Below are positions 5,701-10,130 of a DNA stretch of 10,130 bases, in pieces. The DNA comes from DAOTTW01 sp034437615 (GTDB taxonomy: Bacteria; Chloroflexota; Anaerolineae; Aggregatilineales; Phototrophicaceae). Where the stretch lies: positions 1 to 10,130 of the forward strand of contig DAOTTW010000328.1 in assembly GCA_034437615.1 (NCBI GenBank). Direction: 5' to 3'. Under the pieces are notes generated by a model. That model had not been told where the DNA came from. It ran no database searches and was given only the letters and a program-made list of their open reading frames with translations. The position numbers were made by a program, and so were the translations under genes. Within the stretch, counting starts at the first letter, position 1, and each line of letters opens with the position of its first letter.

Positions 5701-8694
5701 GAGTCCAGTCGGCGCAGCGTCGGCTTGCAGCGTCGTGCGCTCCACCACGCCAATCACACGCGCACCGGGGTCACCGCCCGGCCCAAGAATATCGCTCTGT
5801 GTATTGACCGAGATGCTATTCAGCAAGAACGCCGTGCGCTCAGGGTCGTAATCATCGCGCTTCTGGAAGATAAACACCGCCGGATGATCGTACACATGAA
5901 AGGCTTCATCAGCTTCAAAGGCGTCAAACCAGCGCGGCGAGTCATAGCTCGGCAAATGCTGATCCGCGACGCGCAGCGGCCCTAGCTCAAAGCTGTGGTC
6001 AAACGTCGCAACCAGATCGTAGCCCAGGTCGCCGGCAAAAAGCAGATCATAAAATTCTGACGAGAACGGCCAACGCAGACGATTACGGAAAACGCCATCG
6101 TAAAAGCGATTGCTGGTGATGGCGTAGTAATCGCCCACATGCAGCGCTTCAATCGTGTGGTCGCGCTTGAAAGCTGTGTCCGGCGCATAGTGCATATACA
6201 GATCATAGGAATGCACCAGCGCGAACCAGCCCTCATAGCCCTGACAGTCATCAAAGCCCACATACCCCGGCGGCACGTTATCGGCTAGCGTCATGTTATG
6301 CGGCAAGCGGCAAATCTTGATGGAGGTCAAGCGGTCATCCCACTGGCCCTCTGTGACGACAACCGAACCGCCCACCGTCAGCGGACCCGCCAGCGCTTCG
6401 ACCTTGACCTGATACGTTTCACCCGCGCTGACCTCTAGTGGACGGTCCAGCATCAGCGTATGGCGATCACCCAGCACATGCTCAGCATCGGCAAAATCGC
6501 GCGTCAGTGTGGCGGTGGCCAGCGCGTCATTTGTACCTGCGCCGAGTTGCGAAATCGACAGCAAGACCGACTCGACATCGTTATCCGCTAACGGGTCGCC
6601 CAGGTGCGGCGCTTGCACTTCAAAGATCACGCCATCCGCCAGCGCTGTGAATTCATCGAACAGCGGCGCATTCTCTGTAAGATAAGTCGGCGTGGCGGCC
6701 AGGCTTTCCGGGCTAGTGCTGGATTCTGCGCGGTTATTGGCGAAGGCAATATTAATAAGTGGGGTACCTTCCGGCGCGCCTTCAATCTGCATGGCAAAAT
6801 CACCGGGGATTTGCTCCCACATCCAGCGTGCCGCCTGCGAGCGCGTCACCTGCTCACGATACAGCGCCGTGAACATCGTCGCCCACAGCACGCTGAAGGC
6901 CAGCACAAACGCCCCAAGCACATAAGCACGTTGCCCACGCAAGAACGGCAACGCCGTCAACACAAATAGCACGATAGCGATTACACCCGCCGTGAGTGAT
7001 GTCGCCGTTTGTGCATAGCCGTTGATGGCATAATACGCTGGAATCGCCGCCATCAGCCCAGCAAAGCCCAGTAGCAAGCAGCGCGTCAGGAAAATATCAT
7101 GGCCGCGTTGCCGTGCCAGCCGCCACAGTTCATATAGCGCCCAGGCCGCCAGCAGCGCCAGCGCCCCATACAAAGGGATATAGTAGCGCATCGTCATCAC
7201 CCAGATGCGCCCCATAAACGCGAAATACGCACCGACCCACGCCAGCAGAATCACATTGCGCAGCGCCCACGCACGCCCACGCAGCAGCTTATACAGCCCC
7301 CATCCGAAGCCAAACCAGCCCATCACACCCAACGCGATGCCCATACCCCACAGCAGCATATCCTTCAGCGGATACAGGTACGCCGGACGCGCTAGCCATT
7401 GCCAATTCGGTGGGATTTCTAGCTGCCCGCTAACGCCGAAACTGCCCTGTGCGATGTCGGCAAACCAGCGCGGGTTCGGCAGGATGCCGAAGAAGCTCGG
7501 CCCCATAAATGCGTAGGGGTTCGCGATGCGAAAGACCAGTATTGATGTGACGCCAGCGATCACCAACCCAATAAAATTGCTCAGCAGCAAGCGCCGGCGC
7601 TCCGGCCCTGCCAAACGGTCATCGAACGCAGGCAATGCTTGCACCACCGACGCGACGATCACCACCCCGGCCAAAGGTGCCAGATTCACACGGCCAGCAA
7701 CCGCCGCCCCGAACGCCACCCCGAAGATCAGGTAATCCGTCCAGCGCCCTCGGTCCTGCACGCCGACTGCCGCCCACAGCGCCAACGTCACGAAGAAGGC
7801 CGAAATCGCATTCACCGTGCCAAAATGGGATAGCTGTATCGCCAACGGAGCTGCGGCATACAGCGCCGCCGCCATCAAGCCGACGTAGCGCGTGTGCAAG
7901 CGTGCGCCAATGAAGAACAGCAAAATAATCGTGCCCACATCGAAAAACGCCGACAAGAAGCGCCAGACCAGCGTACCGCCCTGAAAATCGAACAGCGGCG
8001 AGCCGTTCAAATCCTGCACCTGCACAAAATTACTGGTCACATGCGCCATGAATAGCGGCAGGGTGCCATACGTATAAAAGCCCGTGCCTGCATTATGTGG
8101 GTTCAACGGCGAACATTGCGTATCAAAGTAGCCACCGATGCCGCGTGTGGTCGGGTTCAGCCCTTCACAGCGGATGCGCTGTACCGTCTGTGAATTCAGC
8201 ACGTCAATACGCCGGAAGGACCCCAACGCAGGGCTGATGTTGTTTTCAGCCACCACGACAACAGAAATTTCGCCGTTGTTCGCGGCCTGCTGCAACACGT
8301 TGACGTTCTCGTACACCTGCACACGCGCATCACCAAGCCACCAACGCACCACATCTGCGGCTAACGTGCCTGCTTCGGCTCCGATGCGCAGTGTGTTGTC
8401 GTTGATAATTTCAGCGCGTGTGTTCAGCGCCGACGCGGTTGGGCTGGCAAGCAACGCCTGATTCGGGAAGTGCTCTGCATCCGGTGTAAATTCCAGATTA
8501 CCACCCAATCCCGGCAATACGCTTAACGTCAAGAAGCGCTCATCCGGGTGCAAATGGGCGAAGTCATCCCAGTTCAGCCCCATAAAACGAAACGCGCCGC
8601 CCATCAGGATAATCAGGGCCAGCAGTGTATAAGCAACGAGCGTGTGAATGCTGAATTTTGTGAGCAGCGTGCGCTGGGCTTTGCTCTCGGCCAT
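2737..8694 (-). CDS. Giant fusion: GT39-type glycosyltransferase + DUF2298 (Chlor_Arch_YYY) membrane protein
   Basis: The ATG at 8694 is chosen because CAGGA lies 6 bases upstream; a TTG at 8712 would add only six residues. The protein has 1985 residues. Residues 1-615 form a GT-C glycosyltransferase: first helix at about 15-37, HPDERF at 49-54 with the likely catalytic acidic pair, and some 12 helices. Residues 630-1010 are extracytoplasmic, with a beta-rich part (about 705-790) and a globular part ending near the YDHPAVFIF motif. From about 1020 on, around 16 further helices carry DUF2298 marks: YYYY at 1189-1192, GDLHAH at 1400-1405, NTWDWP at 1454-1459 and NTVFKFYIQVW at 1646-1656. A soluble tail (about 1706-1985) follows. 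GT39 proteins transfer sugars from polyprenyl-phosphate donors outside the membrane; DUF2298 function is not firmly known. The reading frame is open throughout, so this is a genuine fusion unless the assembly is wrong. It probably works in envelope or glycoprotein synthesis with the gene upstream. Confidence 0.88.
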   Translation of the reverse strand: MAESKAQRTLLTKFSIHTLVAYTLLALIILMGGAFRFMGLNWDDFAHLHPDERFLTLSVLPGLGGNLEFTPDAEHFPNQALLASPTASALNTRAEIINDNTLRIGAEAGTLAADVVRWWLGDARVQVYENVNVLQQAANNGEISVVVVAENNISPALGSFRRIDVLNSQTVQRIRCEGLNPTTRGIGGYFDTQCSPLNPHNAGTGFYTYGTLPLFMAHVTSNFVQVQDLNGSPLFDFQGGTLVWRFLSAFFDVGTIILLFFIGARLHTRYVGLMAAALYAAAPLAIQLSHFGTVNAISAFFVTLALWAAVGVQDRGRWTDYLIFGVAFGAAVAGRVNLAPLAGVVIVASVVQALPAFDDRLAGPERRRLLLSNFIGLVIAGVTSILVFRIANPYAFMGPSFFGILPNPRWFADIAQGSFGVSGQLEIPPNWQWLARPAYLYPLKDMLLWGMGIALGVMGWFGFGWGLYKLLRGRAWALRNVILLAWVGAYFAFMGRIWVMTMRYYIPLYGALALLAAWALYELWRLARQRGHDIFLTRCLLLGFAGLMAAIPAYYAINGYAQTATSLTAGVIAIVLFVLTALPFLRGQRAYVLGAFVLAFSVLWATMFTALYREQVTRSQAARWMWEQIPGDFAMQIEGAPEGTPLINIAFANNRAESSTSPESLAATPTYLTENAPLFDEFTALADGVIFEVQAPHLGDPLADNDVESVLLSISQLGAGTNDALATATLTRDFADAEHVLGDRHTLMLDRPLEVSAGETYQVKVEALAGPLTVGGSVVVTEGQWDDRLTSIKICRLPHNMTLADNVPPGYVGFDDCQGYEGWFALVHSYDLYMHYAPDTAFKRDHTIEALHVGDYYAITSNRFYDGVFRNRLRWPFSSEFYDLLFAGDLGYDLVATFDHSFELGPLRVADQHLPSYDSPRWFDAFEADEAFHVYDHPAVFIFQKRDDYDPERTAFLLNSISVNTQSDILGPGGDPGARVIGVVERTTLQADAAPTGLKLPPEIYDLQRMYGTWSERFDSSSILYTNQVVGLLVFWLVIIVFGWLAWPILFAMFPAFADRGYGFAKLVGLLLVSYLAWFVASLSIPVWSQAGVFAAMLLIGAFSTWLAWKHKGAMRDYLREHWRRIAWIELITFVLFLILVGVRLTNPDLWHDSKGGEKPMDFAYFNAVLRSSVFPPYDPWHAEGFINYYYYGFVLVGSPVLLLKLVPAFAYNLLVPLIFALTGIGAFSGAFNIVAWRRERRQQHVQADSNRARRMNAAWLAGIAALLLCVVFGNLDTIRVLGNGVARLGGYQTPTGLENYLVQEYTEQNDGSAPDPEALVQLQARAAAGYLTDNIAYEFNNSVELVSGFLAGLGRALSGQPLPIGIDRWYWGPTRVLTETPGVGGGAITEMPYFTFLYGDLHAHMIAMPVMLFAILFIFNEVVMAERERRTQFVRFIALALGAMAIGMMRPINTWDWPTFMLFGVIGLGYAWWLRWREFSRWSLLYLLLHVGGFIVLALGFALPYTTWYAATYNSVLPWTGGKTPLWAYFDIHGLFLFLIVSLFVWETGRWLRSVKVKALRGRGNTIVLLLLGVFFLLLVLVGIAMLEYQVVLIAVPLILWIVPLFFRPNQGRDMQFVLVLIGLALALTVAVEFVVLAGDNGRQNTVFKFYIQVWLLFSVAGGVIFGWLFERIEDWSPRLRWSWLVPLVILVSIAALFPLMATRGKAFTRYTQEVPLTLDGLEYMQYAQHRMFDYSAVIPFEDDYHMIRWLQENVAGTPVIMEGRSAASEYRYNARISINTGLPAVLGWNWHQRQQRTLAPLPSLVQQREANVKYFYNSGHIQNAARLLREYDVRYVILGEMELAVIEGENAEEGLAKFWPMEQIGILTPVFERNRSVIYEVDPERLEEFLFVNDTLERAENWGTTLAMLRENPAEWIFVGDSNADLEAIGSVYTEQQQAYRQRMRTLRNTNVLQVFGVVEDHVVYTINETALRGFEATNRTDE

Positions 8695-8706
8695 GTGTCG
8701 TCCTGC
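8686..8706 (-). promoter_or_regulatory. Ribosome binding site deciding the start of the giant gene
   Basis: On the minus strand the start region reads GCAGGACGACAC then ATG at 8694. AGGA with a 6-base spacer is a good Shine-Dalgarno site for this ATG. The in-frame TTG 18 bases upstream has no comparable site, only an A-rich stretch. No convincing -10/-35 pair was found in the 124-bp gap to the upstream gene (8695-8818), which fits cotranscription but does not prove it. Confidence 0.6.
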
Positions 8707-8818
8707 AATCAAGTTTTTACATCACGGTCGGGTATGGTAGGCAGATAGTGGCTTACCTGTAATACAGCATGTCGGGCAGATTTCCTTAAAGAATGGCGAC
8801 ACGGAATGCAGTCCCGCG

Positions 8819-10130
8819 CTAGCCGTGCTGCAAGAAGAACAGTTCCAGATCATCGCGGCCCAGGGCGGGCACACGGTACGTCATGAAATCATCACCCTGC
8901 TGATAGCTGTTGATGCGCAGTTCACGCCCTTGTGGGAACCACTCTGCAAGCTGTGCGGCGGTTTCGTCGTCATCCACATGATAGAAAAACAGCAGATCAC
9001 GACTCGGGTTCAGTGTATAACGACCTGTGCGCTCTGATGCCAAATCCAGGAATTCCGGCACATCGTTCAGGCTGACAATGCCATTGGGCCAATCATTGAC
9101 GCCTGCCGCCATCCCCACAGCGCGATGATCCCACCAGAACGGGTACGCAATCATGTAAGCGTTGCCAAACGCGCCATCACTCAGCGCAAAACCCTGCAAA
9201 ATGCGGCCTGCATCGCTATAGGGCAAGGATGATGATAGATACGACTCGCGGAAATCGTCAAAGTACACACTGCTATTCGGCAGATACGAGGCCGTGATAA
9301 CACCTGCACCCAGCACCAGCGCGGCAATCTGCCCCCGCCGACCCGGTAGCCACTGCAATACACGCCACAGGATCAGCGACAGCGGCAAGGCGGCAATCAG
9401 ATAAACAGCAGGCAACGCGCCACTTGTGCGCGTATGGCTCGGATTTTCCAGCGGGAAGGCAATCGACAGCGCCGAGGGCAGCAGCATGATAAAAACCGTC
9501 ACCGGAATCACCCAATGCACAATATCACGCCGCCGCACCAGCCAGCTCAGCCACGCAGCGACACCCACAACCAAAAATGCGCCAGCAATCGGTGACAGCG
9601 CCGGGTGATTGGGTGCGCCGTTAATCCAGGCCACATCACCCTTCCAGTTGAACATCAAGAAGGCGTTGCGCAGGTTATTCATTAGCGTAGGCACGTTCTG
9701 ATTAAATGCCTCGATGCGCTCCGCGACGGTTGCATCACGCTGTATGATGGTGCCATCGGACAGCGTTTCCTGTATGACGTTATCGCCCAGTAAGCGGCCA
9801 GTGGTGCGCCGCCAGAATTCCTCCGGGTTTTCAACCGAATAGTGAAACATCGGCACAAAGACCACAAACGACACCAGCACCAACGTCGATAAGTTGATCG
9901 TCAAGCGCCAGCGTTCGCCCCAGGTACGCGCATGGAAATAGACCGCCATGCCGACAGCCACCACAATCAGCACGGGCAACATGCGTACCGCCTGATACGT
10001 ATACAGGCCGAAGCCGAGAATCAGGCCCGCAATGATGAAATCAGCGCGGGTGTTGCGGCGCAGGCCACGCGCTAAAAAGATCAGCAGTAGAGAAGCCACC
10101 AACGGCGTTACGATGATGCGCAGCGACAAG
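8819..10130 (-). CDS. Glycosyltransferase family 39-like membrane protein (C-terminal part)
   Basis: The frame is open to the window edge, so the N-terminus, expected to hold the first helix and the acidic catalytic motif, lies outside; 436 residues are visible. Hydrophobic helices fall at about 3-21, 30-65 (two), 76-95, 181-198, 205-224, 236-257 and 264-282. A large external loop (about 96-180) lies between them, and a soluble C-terminal domain of about 150 residues follows. GLYTYQAVRMLP (41-52) and SHTRTSGALPAVYL (231-244) resemble segments conserved in GT39/ArnT-like transferases of Chloroflexota. It should add a sugar from a lipid carrier to an extracytoplasmic acceptor; the substrate is unknown. 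The stop is 124 bp upstream of the giant fusion gene on the same strand, suggesting one locus or operon. The polyprenol-dependent class is inferred from topology, since the active-site motif is out of view. Confidence 0.8.
   Translation of the reverse strand, partial: LSLRIIVTPLVASLLLIFLARGLRRNTRADFIIAGLILGFGLYTYQAVRMLPVLIVVAVGMAVYFHARTWGERWRLTINLSTLVLVSFVVFVPMFHYSVENPEEFWRRTTGRLLGDNVIQETLSDGTIIQRDATVAERIEAFNQNVPTLMNNLRNAFLMFNWKGDVAWINGAPNHPALSPIAGAFLVVGVAAWLSWLVRRRDIVHWVIPVTVFIMLLPSALSIAFPLENPSHTRTSGALPAVYLIAALPLSLILWRVLQWLPGRRGQIAALVLGAGVITASYLPNSSVYFDDFRESYLSSSLPYSDAGRILQGFALSDGAFGNAYMIAYPFWWDHRAVGMAAGVNDWPNGIVSLNDVPEFLDLASERTGRYTLNPSRDLLFFYHVDDDETAAQLAEWFPQGRELRINSYQQGDDFMTYRVPALGRDDLELFFLQHG

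Noticed and set aside
8695..8712. TTG start for the giant gene
   Set aside because: The ATG at 8694 has a good AGGA at the right spacing; TTG has none and adds only six residues.
8695..8818. Promoter between the two glycosyltransferase genes
   Set aside because: The best pair (TTACAG, 17 bases, TACCAT on the minus strand) matches consensus too poorly to report as a feature.

Overview
The window looks like chromosomal DNA of a Chloroflexota bacterium, probably from the Anaerolineae side of the phylum. The main reason is a very large membrane protein whose C-terminal half carries the features of the Chlor_Arch_YYY / DUF2298 family, known mostly from Chloroflexota and some archaea. Moderately high GC, intergenic stretches full of hairpins, and a second family-39-type glycosyltransferase beside it fit this. 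The assignment is an inference from family recognition, not a database result.

Layout from left to right. Positions 1-51 are probably the last codons of a plus-strand gene. Positions 52-407 hold no gene but a miniature-transposon-like element (about 115-353) and a palindromic promoter/operator candidate (356-371). Then come two plus-strand genes, probably one operon: a Uma2-family PD-(D/E)XK protein (408-962) and a RecB/Cas4-like PD-(D/E)XK nuclease with four cysteines suited to an iron-sulfur cluster (973-1827). Five bases further, convergent on the minus strand, is a small GlsB/YeaQ-type membrane protein (2144-1833). Its leader is an 85-bp array of pentanucleotide repeats (2161-2245). Positions 2246-2736 hold a possible gene remnant, a run of hairpins and a second miniature element (2374-2734) bounded by a perfect 13-bp inverted repeat. 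The element's right end lies 2 bp from the stop codon of the next gene.

The right three quarters is a minus-strand cell-envelope glycosylation locus. A 5'-truncated glycosyltransferase-39-like gene (entering at 10130, ending at 8819) lies 124 bp upstream of a 1985-residue gene (8694-2737). The latter fuses a complete GT39-like protein, including its extracytoplasmic beta-rich and globular parts, to a complete DUF2298 protein. Both are expected to act in the membrane on lipid-linked sugars, though no substrate can be read from the sequence.

I see no CRISPR array, rRNA, tRNA, phage gene or transposase. The most unusual points are the giant fusion, the two related hairpin-rich miniature elements that share a 140-bp module at about 96% identity, and the pentamer array in the 5' leader of the stress-type membrane gene.
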